A DNA stretch of 64,000 nt from Eoetvoesia sp035555955 (GTDB taxonomy: Bacteria; Pseudomonadota; Gammaproteobacteria; Burkholderiales; Burkholderiaceae_B): assembly GCF_035555955.1 (NCBI RefSeq), contig NZ_DATMGA010000016.1:226056-290055 (forward strand), given 5' to 3'. This document shows positions 45,801 through 48,908 of the stretch, one piece after another. Under the pieces are notes generated by a model. That model made no database searches. It was not told where the DNA came from and saw only the letters and a program-made list of their open reading frames with translations. How positions within the stretch are numbered: position 1 is the stretch's first letter; every line of letters begins with the position of its first letter. Both the position numbers and the translations under genes were made by a program.

Positions 45801-46164
45801 CGACGATGTCTTCAAATGGCAGCTGGGCGACGAAGGCTCGACGCCGGGTCAAGATGTCGTGAAGGATTTCGGGCTGAATGCAAGCGATCCCAATGGCAAC
45901 GATGTGCTGGATCTTCGCGATTTGCTGGTTGGGGAACATTCTTCCGGCGACCTCACGAGCTTCCTGCATATCGATGTCAATCACGACAATGGGGTGGCCA
46001 ACACGGTGATCAGCGTGGCGACGCATGGCGGCATGGCTGCCGACGGCACCGGGTTCAATCATCAGATCGTTCTCGAGAACGTCGATCTGATGGGCAGCTA
46101 CCATGACCAGTCGCAGCTTATCCAGAACCTTATCAACGAGGGCAAGCTCAAAGTGGATCAATAA
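24856..46164 (+). CDS. Giant LapA/BrtA-type RTX adhesin, type I secreted
   Basis: About 7,102 residues, one of the largest bacterial gene classes. ATG 24856 is preferred (GGAG 10 bases upstream; MAAEVAVVTKVTGQA matches LapA-type retention modules); ATG 24826 is possible. Layout by residue: 1-208 retention module with TAAT at 109-112 and a Gly/Ser linker; 209-412 two Ig-like units; 413-823 module A; 824-5617 forty-seven 102-residue units; 5618-6030 module B; 6031-6234 two units; 6235 to about 6710 module C; a Ser/Thr/Asp linker; a domain starting SLLVNGDFSHF; RTX motifs such as GGAGDD; and a VCA0849-type C-terminal secretion region. No Sec signal. Family role: cell-surface tether for biofilm, held in TolC until LapG cuts it. 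The neighbouring LapG and exporter genes support this. Ligand unknown. Confidence 0.93.
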   Translation: MAAEVAVVTKVTGQAWIRTDDGQLVAVHEGQRIPLDTVIITGDGASVQLSADGVPSIMVGANREFVFSGDVVQTNVDSADSAVSDTPALNTLATLLNSGQDPFAVLEATAATKPDDRAFSIHVSNLGSAGNFDHVSGLVRLLGIQLSSLPLNEQTTGFTTPLVGTLDNFFTHGSGSHGDASGNDSGSGSGSGSISSLAVSGNSPALVPARASIAFDTIAGDNIINSIEARGDVLVSGSVGGDVRAGDLVRVTVGDVVYVTSVQEGSVWSVNVPGSLLSGHGSISAQVATTGADTQSTSATVEQSYATDLSATATITIDSVANDYIVNAAESAGTIAITGKVGGDAKAGDVVTVTVGGHTFIATVGADNTWSVNVAGSALVGSTSVSAAISASDAAGNTATASATHAYSVDLAPTAQAGSVQGVEDTPLVLTWNDFKVTDDSRASEQGLHITGLPGNGVLEYSSDPGAANAVWTTVTLTNGHYDISRADIEAGKLRFVPGENESSSGSGAAGVGNGHADYAQITYQPVDGQNVGQSSVLTVDMTPVADAPTVSLSLGDISEGGSGGATFTFDGITLQVGADGSVSASGSGLTGSLQTSPFDASTGGNINDNDPHTDVIAVIGNFDQVVHGRDGHEWENLHGISGNGDYVFFSKAESAYQITNEVINVNNGVAQISATVTDLATGISMNLNNIRGILFGDGGSVGGDASKHISGLDTQTVEGGYHDVDVHVVAALTDRDGSESLSGVTLSGVPAGVTIDGAIQLSNGDWFVANDSNQMTVDTHLTMRVPNGTEPFSLTASATSSEYGASANSSTTTVTLDAVDVEASATITIDNVTGDNVVNAAEAAGTVAVTGSVGGDAKAGDTVTVHIGDHSFTTTVAEGKTWTVGVDGSVLAGNTSISASVTASDAGGNTTTVSATHAYGVDTSANAAITIDSVTADNIVNAAESAGSVVITGAVGGDASVGDTVTVQIGDQVLTTRVVEGNTWSVSVDGSVLAGNTSISASVSASDAVGNTTRASTSQSYGVDTSASATISIDAVTSDNVVNAAESGGTVTITGSVGGDAKEGDTVTVHVGEREFTATVAENGTWSVDVAGSVLTGNTSISASVSASDVASNTTTANASHTYTVDTTAEATISIDAVTSDNVVNAAESGGTVTITGSVGGDAKEGDTVTVHVGDQEFSATVAENGTWSVGVDGELLAGHTSVSASVAASDAAGNTTTANANHTYSVDTVANATITINDVTADNVVNAAESGDTVTITGSVGGDAKEGDTVTVHVGEHEFSATVTENGTWSVGVAGSVLAGNTSVSASITATDAAGNTATADASHSYTVDTTASATVTINDVTADNVINHAESNATVTITGSVGGDAKEGDTVTVHVGEHEFSATVTENGTWSVDVAGSVLAGNTSISASVSASDAAGNTTTANASHTYTVDTTAEATIAIDSITADNVVNAAESGGTVTITGSVGGDAKEGDTVTVHVGEHEFSATVAEGGTWSVGVAGSVLAGNTSVSASITAIDAAGNTATANAAQSYTVDTVANATISIDAVTSDNVVNAAESGGTVTITGFVGGDAKEGDTVTVHVGEHEFAATVAEGGTWSVGVDGALLAGNTSISASVSASDAAGNTTTANANHTYSVDTVASATITINDVTNDNVVNAAESGGMATITGSVGGDAKEGDTVTVHVGEHEFSATVEEGGTWSVDVAGSVLAGNTSVSASITATDAAGNTATANAAQSYTVDTVANATVSIDAVTSDNVVNAAESGDTVTITGSVGGDAKEGDTVTVHVGEHEFAATVAENGTWSVGVAGSILAGNTSISASVSASDAAGNTTTANASHTYTVDTTAEATIAIDSVTADNVVNATESGSTVTVTGSVGGDAKEGDAVTVHVGEHEFSATVAENGTWSVDVAGSVLAGNASVSASITATDAAGNTATANAAQSYTVDTTAEATISIDSVTSDNVVNAAESGDTVTITGSVGGDAKEGDTVTVHVGEHEFTATVAEGGTWSVDVAGSVLAGNTSVSASVAASDTAGNTTTANANHTYSVDTVASATITINDVTSDNVVNATESGGTVTITGSVGGDAKEGDTVTVHVGEHGFTATVTEGGTWSVDVAGSVLAGNTSVSASITAMDAAGNTATANAAQSYTVDTTAEATIAIDLVTSDNVVNAAESGGTVTITGSVGGDAKEGDTVTVHVGEHEFSTTVTENGTWSVGVEGELLAGNTSVSASITATDAAGNTATANAAQSYTVDTVANATVTINDVTADNVINHAESNATVTITGSVGGDAKEGDTVTVHVGEHEFTATVTENGTWSVGVDGALLAGNTSVSASVAASDAAGNTTTANASHTYSVDTVANATVSIDAITSDNVVNAAESGDTVTITGSVGGDAKAGDTVTVHVGEHEFTATVAENGAWSVDVAGSVLAGNTSVSASVSATDAAGNTATANASHTYTVDTTANATITINDVTSDNVVNATESGGTVTITGSVGGDAKEGDTVTVHVGEHEFTATVEEGGTWSVGVAGSILAGNTSVSASVAASDTAGNTTTANASHTYSVDTAAEATISIDAVTNDNVVNAAESGNTVTITGSVGGDAKAGDTVTVHVGESEFSATVTEGGTWSVDVAGSVLAGHTSVSASITATDAAGNMATADASHSYTVDTTAEATIAIDSITADNVVNATESGDTVTITGSVGGDAKEGDTVTVHVGESEFSATVAENGSWSVDVAGSVLVGNTSVSASIMATDAAGNTATANAAQSYTVDTTANATITINDVTADNVVNAAESGDTVTITGSVGGDAKAGDMVTVHVGDQEFTAQVTADKSWSVGVDGALLAGNTSVSASITATDAAGNTATANAAQSYTVDTVANATVSIDAVTSDNVINHAESNTTVTITGTVGGDAKEGDTVTIHVGEHEFSATVAENGTWSVDVAGSVLAGNTSISASVSASDAAGNTATANASHTYSVDTTAEATIMINDVTADNVVNAAESGDTVTITGSVGGDAKEGDAVTVHVGEHEFSATVAEGGTWSVDVAGSVLAGNASVSASITATDAAGNMATANAAQSYTVDTTAEATVAIDSVTADNVVNATESGGTVTITGSVGGDAKEGDTVKVHVGEHEFSAAVTENGTWSVDVAGAVLAGNTSVSASITATDAAGNTATANASHTYSVDTVANATITINDVTADNAVNAVESGGTVTITGSVGGDAKEGDTVTVHVGEHEFAATVAEGGTWSVDVAGSVLAGNASVSASITATDAAGNTATADASHAYTVDTVANATISIDAVTNDNVINHAESNATVTITGSAGGDAKEGDTVTVHVGEHEFSATVTENGTWSVDVAGSVLAGNTSISASVVASDVAGNTATANASHTYSVDTTAEATIAIDSITADNVVNAAESGDTVTITGSVGGDAKEGDTVTVHVGEHEFSATVAEGGTWSVDVAGSVLVGNTSVSASVSASDAAGNTTTANASHTYSVDTVANATISIDAVTSDNVVNATESGDTITITGSVGGDTKEGDTVTVHVGEHEFTATVTENGTWSVGVAGSVLAGNTSVSASITATDAAGNTTTANANHTYSVDTVANATITINDVTADNVVNAAESGDTVTITGSVGGDAKEGDTVTVHVGDQEFTAEVTADKSWSVGVDGALLAGNASVSASVSASDAAGNTTTANANHTYSVDTAAEATISIDAVTSDNVVNATESGETVTITGSVGGDAKEGDTVTVHVGEHEFSATVAENGTWSVDVAGSVLAGNTSMSASITATDAAGNTATANASHSYTVDTTAEATIAIDSITADNVVNATESGSTVTITGSVGGDAKVGDTVTVTVGEQSFSATVVEGNTWSVGVDGALLAGNTSISASVAASDAAGNTTTANASHTYSVDTVANATINIDAVTSDSVVNATESGNTVTITGSVGGDAKEGDTVTVHVGEHEFSATVVEGGTWSVDVAGSVLAGNTSVSASVSASDAAGNTTTANASHTYTVDTTAEATIAIDSVTSDNVVNATESGNTVTITGSVGGDAKEGNTVTVHVGEHEFTATVEEGGTWSVGVAGSVLAGNTSISASVSASDAAGNTTTANASHTYSVDTVASATITINDVTSDNVVNAAESGDTVTITGSVGGDAKEGDTVTVHVGEHEFSATVTENGAWSVDVAGSVLAGNTSVSASVTATDAAGNTATADASHSYTVDTTASATVTINDVTVDNVVNAAESGGTVSITGSVGGDAKEGDTVTVHVGEHEFTATVEEGGTWSVGVAGSILAGNTSISASVVASDVAGNTTTANASHSYSVDTVANATIAIDSITADNVVNAAESGNTVTITGSVGGDAKEGDTVTVHVGEHEFAATVTENGTWSVDVAGSILAGNTSISASVSASDAAGNTATANASHSYTVDTAAEATIAIDSITADNVVNAAESGGTVTITGSVGGDAKEGDTVTVHVGEHEFTATVTENGSWSVGVAGSVLAGNTSISASVSASDAAGNTTTANASHTYSVDTAAEATISIDAVTNDNVVNAAESGDTITITGSVGGDAKEGDTVTVHVGEHEFSATVAEGGTWSVDVAGSVLAGNTSVSASITATDAAGNTATANAAQPYTVDTVANATITINDVTADNVVNAAESDGMVAITGTVGGDAKVGDTVTVTVGEQSFSATVTEGGTWSVDVAGSVLAGHTSVSASITATDTAGNTVTANAAQSYTVDTTANATITINDVTADNVVNAAESGGTVTITGSVGGDAKAGDTVTVHVGEHEFTATVTEGGTWSVGVAGSVLAGNTSVSASVSASDAAGNTTTANASHAYSVDTVASATITINDVTSDNVVNATESGDTVTITGSVGGDAKEGDTVTVHVGEHEFAATVAESGTWSVDVAGSVLAGNTSVSASITATDAAGNTATANASHTYTVDTTASATITINDVTADNVVNAAESGGTVTITGSVGGDAKEGDTVTIHVGVHEFAATVTEGGTWSVDVAGSVLAGNTSVSASITATDTAGNTATADASHTYTVDTTASATVTINDVAVDNVVNAAESGGTVTITGTVGGDAKAGDTVTVHVGEHEFAATVVENGTWSVDVAGLVLAGNTSISASVSASDAAGNTTTANASHTYSVDTVANATIAIDSVTSDNVVNAAESGDTVTITGSVGGDAKEGDTVTVHVGEHEFAATVAEGGTWSVDVAGSVLVGNTSISASVSVSDVAGNTATANASHTYSVDTAAEATISIDAVTSDNVVNAAESGNTVTIAGSVGGDAKAGDTVTVHVGESEFSATVAENGSWSVDVAGSILAGNTSISASVSASDAAGNTTTANANHTYSVDTVANATITINDVTSDNVVNATESGNTVTITGSVGGDAKEGDTVTVHVGDQEFTVHVTADKSWSVDVAGSILAGNTSVSASITATDAAGNTATANAAQSYTVDTVANATVSIDAVTSDNVVNAAESGGTVTITGSVGGDAKAGDTVTVHVGEHEFAATVVENGTWSVDVAGLVLAGNTSISASVSASDAAGNTTTANANHTYSVDTAAEATISIDAVTSDNVVNATESGETVTISGSVGGDAKAGDVVTVTVGGHTFTATVGADNTWSVNVAGSALVGSTSISAAISATDAAGNTATASATHGYSVDLAPTVQAGSVQGVEDTPLVLTWNDFKVTDDSPSSEQGLHITGLPGNGVLEYSSDPGAANAVWTVVTLTDGYYDISRADIEAGKLRFVPGENESSWSDSSAAGVGNGHVDYAQITYQPVDGQNVGQSSVLTVDVTPVADAPTVSLSLGDISEGGSGSGSTTFTFDGITLVMSSDGTSVSASGMSGNLIVPPFDANSGGNLHVKDPATDIVAVIGNFDQVVLGRDGDDWEDLKGINAKGDYVFFNKPESAYEIVHIVVNVHDGVPQIEAQVKDLATGITIVLNNIRGILFGDGGSVGGDASKHISGLDTQTVEGGYHDVDVHVVAALTDRDGSESLSGVTLSGVPEGVTIEGATQLSNGDWFVANSSGLLTVDTHLTMRVPNGTEPFSLTASATSSEYGASANSSTTTVTLDAVDVEASATITIDNVTGDNVVNATEAASTVVLTGSVGGDAKVGDTVTVHVGDHSFVATVAEGKTWTVSVDGSVLAGNASISASVTASDGGGNTTTANATHDYSVDTSASATIMINDVAGDNVIDTSELSSPVVIAGSVGGDAKAGDVVTVTVGDHTLTTTVDADNTWSVDVAGSALVGGTSITASVAVSDAAGNTAVAGDTHTYSVDSAPTAQNGSVQGVEDTPLVLTWNSFNVSDDSSSSEQGLHITGLPTNGVLEYSSDPGAANAVWTTVTLTDGHYDISRADIDAGKLRFVPAENESSSASGSAGLGNGHVDYAQITYQPVDAHNVGDAAVLTVDVTPVADAPDVSVSVVSTETTVAPAGGSSSDIIQVNGGSGSPDGFDVQDGKIIKIGDNVRVWLTEGDTVPEAASADQIQYYTQGNVGGDSSYADIFVVHSQSGYFYRQSDWTEDQKQLRHLDSVHGNSMSAVGGEKDYIFVQQEDGYSYTVNNSTNNNNDSNVNTMDGVTVHYSGPDGSGSLIGQVSNQLEGVIFGNGQTAYLADSHDTTFNTVHAATGTEVSYAVSVSAAVTDTDGSEYLGNLVLDGIPAGAVVAVDGTLPTGLALVQNGETWELRWDAGTDHASMQHVDVTLTVTGVAEGADFTGVTVHASAYEVNGSTASSASTAVLAASGEHTSTDSGSTDSGTTVPDSTDSGSTDAGHVASAYTYSDTSLLVNGDFSHFANQTQWWDGNNDQGYQAWAYTGPFLESKSLMADRPYVGAWNNDSREITLSQDVSGVTAGSRLDLDIAWNNPNNGDLNDPWNAPKDTGNAMHLEISFDGVVYAIITTPSAGEAVGDSWYATVTAMNGASVNIDKIETWSYDYSTANGNNGLSPSDLSGFHHLQITLPEDVASSGQLEMRWDPQSEGSQYTDDLMVANLQLFQANIVGTTSNDTLVGTSGNDILIGNHGNDVLYGGAGDDVFKWQLGDEGSTPGQDVVKDFGLNASDPNGNDVLDLRDLLVGEHSSGDLTSFLHIDVNHDNGVANTVISVATHGGMAADGTGFNHQIVLENVDLMGSYHDQSQLIQNLINEGKLKVDQ
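25180..25191 (+). other. Predicted LapG cleavage site (TAAT) in the adhesin
   Basis: These codons encode T109-A110-A111-T112 in LEATAATKP. In Pseudomonas LapA the protease cuts between the two alanines of a TAAG motif at nearly the same residue number. The di-alanine follows a folded retention module and precedes a linker, so it fits the known site. The final Thr instead of Gly is a variation. Confidence 0.7.
25480..26091 (+). repeat. Two N-terminal Ig-like units (306 bp each)
   Basis: Two 102-residue units, 25480-25785 and 25786-26091, lie before module A. The first is divergent (IAFDTIAGDNIINSIEARG); the second closely resembles the last unit of the main array (GGDAKAGDVVTVTVGGHTF). Unit length is exactly that of the main array. 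Confidence 0.85.
26092..27324 (+). repeat. Adhesin module A (411 residues)
   Basis: This module starts with APTAQAGSVQGVEDTPLVLT and contains a cadherin-like part (GLHITGLPGNGVLEYSS, DYAQITYQPVDGQNVG), then an unfamiliar domain (AVIGNFDQVVHGRDG, GDYVFFSKAESAYQI, LNNIRGILFGDGGSVGG), then VTDRDGSESLSG-type strands (here LTDRDGSESLSGVTLSGVP). It is nearly identical to module B 15,615 bp downstream. Confidence 0.85.
27325..41706 (+). repeat. Array of 47 tandem 306-bp Ig-like units
   Basis: Unit starts such as 27325, 27631, 28549, 29161, 38035 and 41401 all fall on an exact 306-bp grid, and 14,382 bp is 47 x 306. Each 102-residue unit reads roughly AEATISIDAVTSDNVVNAAE, then TVTITGSVGGDAKEGDTVTV, then HVGEHEFSATVAENGTWSVD, then VAGSVLAGNTSVSASI, then TATDAAGNTATANA, ending in TVDT. 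Front, middle and rear segments vary semi-independently. This resembles Big_6-like bacterial Ig domains and the roughly 104-residue Ca-rigidified repeats of giant ice/biofilm adhesins. It forms the extended stalk. Confidence 0.93.
41707..42945 (+). repeat. Adhesin module B (413 residues), near copy of A
   Basis: Same order as module A: VQGVEDTPLVLTWNDFKVTD, then DYAQITYQPVDGQNVG, then AVIGNFDQVVLGRDG, then YVFFNKPESAYEI and LNNIRGILFGDGGSVGG. The two ends are almost identical to A at DNA level; the central strands differ more (VMSSDGTSVSASGMSG). Its position just after the array mirrors A just before it. Confidence 0.85.
42946..43557 (+). repeat. Two C-terminal Ig-like units (306 bp each)
   Basis: Units 42946-43251 and 43252-43557 are each 102 residues. 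The first closely copies the first unit of the main array (ASATITIDNVTGDNVVNATE, with the TVAEGKTWTV segment); the second is more divergent (DVAGDNVIDTSELSSPVV). Confidence 0.85.
43558..44980 (+). repeat. Adhesin module C, divergent relative of A and B
   Basis: The first 130 residues copy the cadherin-like part of A and B (NGSVQGVEDTPLVLTWN, DYAQITYQPVDAHNVG). The following domain shares the logic but not the sequence: IIQVNGGSGSPDGFDVQDG, ADIFVVHSQSGYFYRQSD, KDYIFVQQEDGYSYTVNN and QLEGVIFGNGQTAYLADS. A VTDTDGSEYLGNLVLDG strand follows. The boundary at about 44980 is approximate. Confidence 0.6.
45721..46164 (+). other. RTX motifs and type I secretion C-terminus of the adhesin
   Basis: The last 147 residues hold RTX-type Ca-binding nonapeptides (NDTLVGTSGNDILIG, GNDVLYGGAGDD), followed by FKWQLGDEG, a VVKDFGLNASDPNGNDVLDL strand-loop and a terminal helix. 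This is the T1SS-143/VCA0849 pattern recognised by LapB-type exporters. Confidence 0.85.
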
Positions 46165-46243
46165 GCAATCCGAAGCGTTTCGCAAGCCGGTGAAACTGGG
46201 TACTATGATGTAACAGAAAAACCGGAGCGATAAGAGCGCCAGC

Positions 46244-46927
46244 ATGCGTGTTCCCATGGCAAGACGTTTTTTTCCGCGGTGCTTGCGCATCGCGCTGCTG
46301 GCCGTTCTTATCGCCGCTTCGGGAGGGGCAGCGGTGGCGCGCGCGGAAGGGGTGGCGGTTGCGGTCGTTCTCGAAAACGCGCGTGTTCTTTTGGGACCCT
46401 CGGCGGCGACGGCGTCATCCAGATGGCTGTCCTTGCTGGAAAAAATGCGGTCGGCGCCGGAGCTGGAGCAGCTTCGGGCTGTCAACAATTTCTGGAATTC
46501 CCATTTGAAGCCGGCCGACGACATGGCGGTGTGGGGGGTGGACGATTATTGGGCCACGCCGCTGGAAAGCCTTGGCAAGGGAGCGGGGGATTGCGAAGAC
46601 TACGTGATCGGAAAATATTTTTCGTTGGTCTTCATGGGCATGCCGCCTGAAAAGCTGCGGTTTATCTACGTGAAGGCCCGGCTTGGCACGGAAAGCATTG
46701 CGCATATGGTCCTGGGCTATTACGCCACTCCCGGTTCGGAGCCTCTGGTGCTGGACAGCCTTGAGTCACGCATCGTTTCGGCCAGCCGTCGCCATGACCT
46801 GACTCCCGTATTCAGTTTCAATATCCGAGGCATATATGTGCCGGGAGCCAGGCCGGCGTCGGTTGACCGTATTGGCCGCTGGAAGTCGCTATTGGCGCGC
46901 ATGCGCAGCGAGGGGTTTCAGCCATGA
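46244..46927 (+). CDS. lapG: LapG-type periplasmic cysteine protease (BTLCP)
   Basis: 227-residue transglutaminase-like cysteine protease with an N-terminal signal peptide (about residues 1-34, hydrophobic RIALLAVLIAAS, cut near ARA). The catalytic triad is C117, H154, D171 in GAGDCEDY, IAHMVLGYY and LVLDSLE. The C-to-H and H-to-D spacings (37 and 17) equal those of Pseudomonas LapG, and the Ca-binding D116/E118/D119 around the Cys are present. In the family LapG cuts the adhesin at a di-alanine site, releasing cells from the biofilm. It follows the adhesin by 79 bp and precedes the LapD-like gene by 63 bp. ATG 46256 is an alternative start. Confidence 0.93.
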   Translation: MRVPMARRFFPRCLRIALLAVLIAASGGAAVARAEGVAVAVVLENARVLLGPSAATASSRWLSLLEKMRSAPELEQLRAVNNFWNSHLKPADDMAVWGVDDYWATPLESLGKGAGDCEDYVIGKYFSLVFMGMPPEKLRFIYVKARLGTESIAHMVLGYYATPGSEPLVLDSLESRIVSASRRHDLTPVFSFNIRGIYVPGARPASVDRIGRWKSLLARMRSEGFQP

Positions 46928-46990
46928 TGTGCGGGCGTCGAATCGGCTGGACAATATGTTTCTATGACAGATACGCGAAAAGGTTGAAAA

Positions 46991-48241
46991 ATGTCTCTGC
47001 TTAAGCGGCTCTTGATGAGCGTGACCATTATCATGGTGTGCATTCTGGTGGGAACCATGGTGGTCAGCATGGGTGCGGCGCGGCAATACCTGAATGGACA
47101 ACTGCAGTCGCAAGGCGACAACGCCGCATCGGCTTTGGCGTTGCTGCTGTCGCAGCCCGCCAACCAGGATCCGGCCACGCGCGAGACATTAATGACGGCC
47201 TTGTTCGACAGCGGCCAGTTCCGCAAGATTGCTCTCGAAAGCAAAGAGGGCGCCGTGCTGTTTGCCCGGACCCTGGCGCCATCCTCCGGCAAGCCTGTCC
47301 CTGAATGGTTTCGCCGCTTGCTGCCGGTTGCCCCAGTCACTGCGGTGCGTGACATCACCGACGGCTGGAAGCAGGTGGGAGAGTTGACGGTTGTCGTGGA
47401 CGACGCTTCTGCCGCCGAGGCCTTGTGGCGGGGCAGTTCGCAATTGTTGGTCCTGGTCGTCCTGGCTGGAGTGGTGTGGGCGCTGTTTGTGGCGCTGCTT
47501 GTCAATTGGTTCGAAAGAGCGCTGTCCCGGGAGATCCGGCATCAACTGGAAGCGGTGGGCCACGATCTGGAGATCCAGAAGGAATCCAGCTCTTTGCGGG
47601 AGCTGGCCGATGTGTCCGCCGCTATCCAGGACACGGAAGCCAGGGTGCGGGCCACGAGCAAGGCGCTGAACGAGCGCATCGATTCGCTTGAAACCGAGGT
47701 GAATCGCGATCCGGTCACCAAGCTTCCGAACCGCAGGTATTTCATTGATGAGATACTGCGCGGAACCGAAAGCGCAGGTCCTCGGGCAGGGCGCTCGGCA
47801 TATGTGCTGCTTATCCGGCAACGCGATCTGACGCGCATCAACCAGGCCATGACCCGGCCCAGGACCGATCAGTGGCTATATGGGGTTGGACAGAGCATCG
47901 TGCAGGCCACAGGCAGCGGGGCCGAGGCGGCTTGCCTGGTCGCTCGCTTGAATGGTTCGGATTTTGCCTTGTTCATTCAGAAGGCGGGGCGCGACGAGGC
48001 GCTGCGGCTGGCCAATGCCGTGCGCGCGGAACTTTCAAGGCAGCGCGTCGAGTGGGAAGATGGCGGCCATAGCCGCTGGGCCTATGCTCTGGCATCCTGG
48101 GCTCCCGGACACGATCTACCCGGCCTGTTGTTGACGCTGGATCTGAGCCTGATGCGTCTGGGGAGCCCGCAGAGCGATGAAATCCATGTGATCGGACCTG
48201 CGGGAGATGGCGAGCAGGACGGTTTGCCGCCGGAGGTGTAG
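46991..48241 (+). CDS. LapD-like receptor lacking the EAL domain
   Basis: 416-residue inner-membrane protein. TM1 about 8-28; periplasmic LapD_MoxY_N-type domain about 29-147, with GWKQVGELTVVVD carrying W126, equivalent to LapD W125 that holds LapG; TM2 about 150-172; a HAMP/signalling helix about 173-238; a GGDEF-like domain about 239-400. The GGDEF signature is replaced by NGSDF (321-325), so no cyclase activity is expected. LapD proteins normally end with a degenerate EAL domain that binds c-di-GMP, and this one stops before it. Only 28 bp separate the stop from the convergent luxR gene, so no EAL remnant exists. Another protein may supply c-di-GMP sensing. Confidence 0.85.
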   Translation: MSLLKRLLMSVTIIMVCILVGTMVVSMGAARQYLNGQLQSQGDNAASALALLLSQPANQDPATRETLMTALFDSGQFRKIALESKEGAVLFARTLAPSSGKPVPEWFRRLLPVAPVTAVRDITDGWKQVGELTVVVDDASAAEALWRGSSQLLVLVVLAGVVWALFVALLVNWFERALSREIRHQLEAVGHDLEIQKESSSLRELADVSAAIQDTEARVRATSKALNERIDSLETEVNRDPVTKLPNRRYFIDEILRGTESAGPRAGRSAYVLLIRQRDLTRINQAMTRPRTDQWLYGVGQSIVQATGSGAEAACLVARLNGSDFALFIQKAGRDEALRLANAVRAELSRQRVEWEDGGHSRWAYALASWAPGHDLPGLLLTLDLSLMRLGSPQSDEIHVIGPAGDGEQDGLPPEV

Positions 48242-48269
48242 CGTCGGGCCCGCTTGGTGTCGTCCGGAT

Positions 48270-48890
48270 CTACTGTATGCCGTGGACTTTCAGGGCCAGT
48301 AGCAGCCGGTCGTTGATGCCCAGCTTTTCGAACACCGCCGACATATGCGCGCGCACGGTGCGCTCGCTGATGCCCAGGTCCTCGCCGATGGCCTGGTTTG
48401 AAATGCCCGAGGCGGCACGCCGGGCGACTTCGATTTCCCGAGGGGTCAGGTTGTCCGTCCATGCGCTTTCGCCGGGCAGGCGCTGGTTGATGTTGTGCAG
48501 AATTTGCGCGACGAGGCTGCGGCCGGCCCAGATGCTGCCGGCCTGTACGGTACTCAATGCCCGGCTCAGCACTTCCGGGGGGCTGTAGGCGTGCAGGTAG
48601 CCGCCGGCTCCGGCGGCCAGTATTTGCGCAGCCTCGTTGTTGTTGGGATTGGTGCTGGCCACCAGCATCTGCATGTCCTGCGACAGAGTTTTCCAGGCCT
48701 GGTCGCCCCAGCTCGGCAGGCGCGGCAGGTTTCCATCGAGCAAGGCAAGGGAACGGCCTTGCTTGCGCCAGCGATCCAGATCCTGCAGCGCCTGGCCGCG
48801 GGCCGGGATCCAGCGGGAACCATGGAGCTGACGCCAGTGTTGCCACACCGCGTCGTCGTGGGTAATGCACAGAATCGGCTCGGGTTGCAT
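48270..48890 (-). CDS. LuxR-type response regulator
   Basis: 206 residues. A receiver-like domain (1-120) has the acidic pair D12-D13 and a candidate phospho-Asp in LALLDGNLP (D52), but the usual Lys in the fifth strand is missing (GYLHAYSPPEV). The C-terminal LuxR HTH (about 143-203) is canonical: LTPREIEVARRAASGISNQA, then IGEDLGISERTVRAHMS. It is the last gene of the exporter operon, 18 bp after the adaptor gene, and converges on the LapD-like gene. It may control adhesin or exporter expression. No sensor kinase is adjacent. Confidence 0.87.
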   Translation of the reverse strand: MQPEPILCITHDDAVWQHWRQLHGSRWIPARGQALQDLDRWRKQGRSLALLDGNLPRLPSWGDQAWKTLSQDMQMLVASTNPNNNEAAQILAAGAGGYLHAYSPPEVLSRALSTVQAGSIWAGRSLVAQILHNINQRLPGESAWTDNLTPREIEVARRAASGISNQAIGEDLGISERTVRAHMSAVFEKLGINDRLLLALKVHGIQ

Positions 48891-48908
48891 AGTCAGGTGA
48901 TGTCTTGC

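Noticed and set aside
48242..48269. Remnant of an EAL domain after the LapD-like gene
   Set aside because: Only 28 bp separate it from the convergent luxR gene, whose own reading frame is intact; no EAL-type motif is readable in any frame there.
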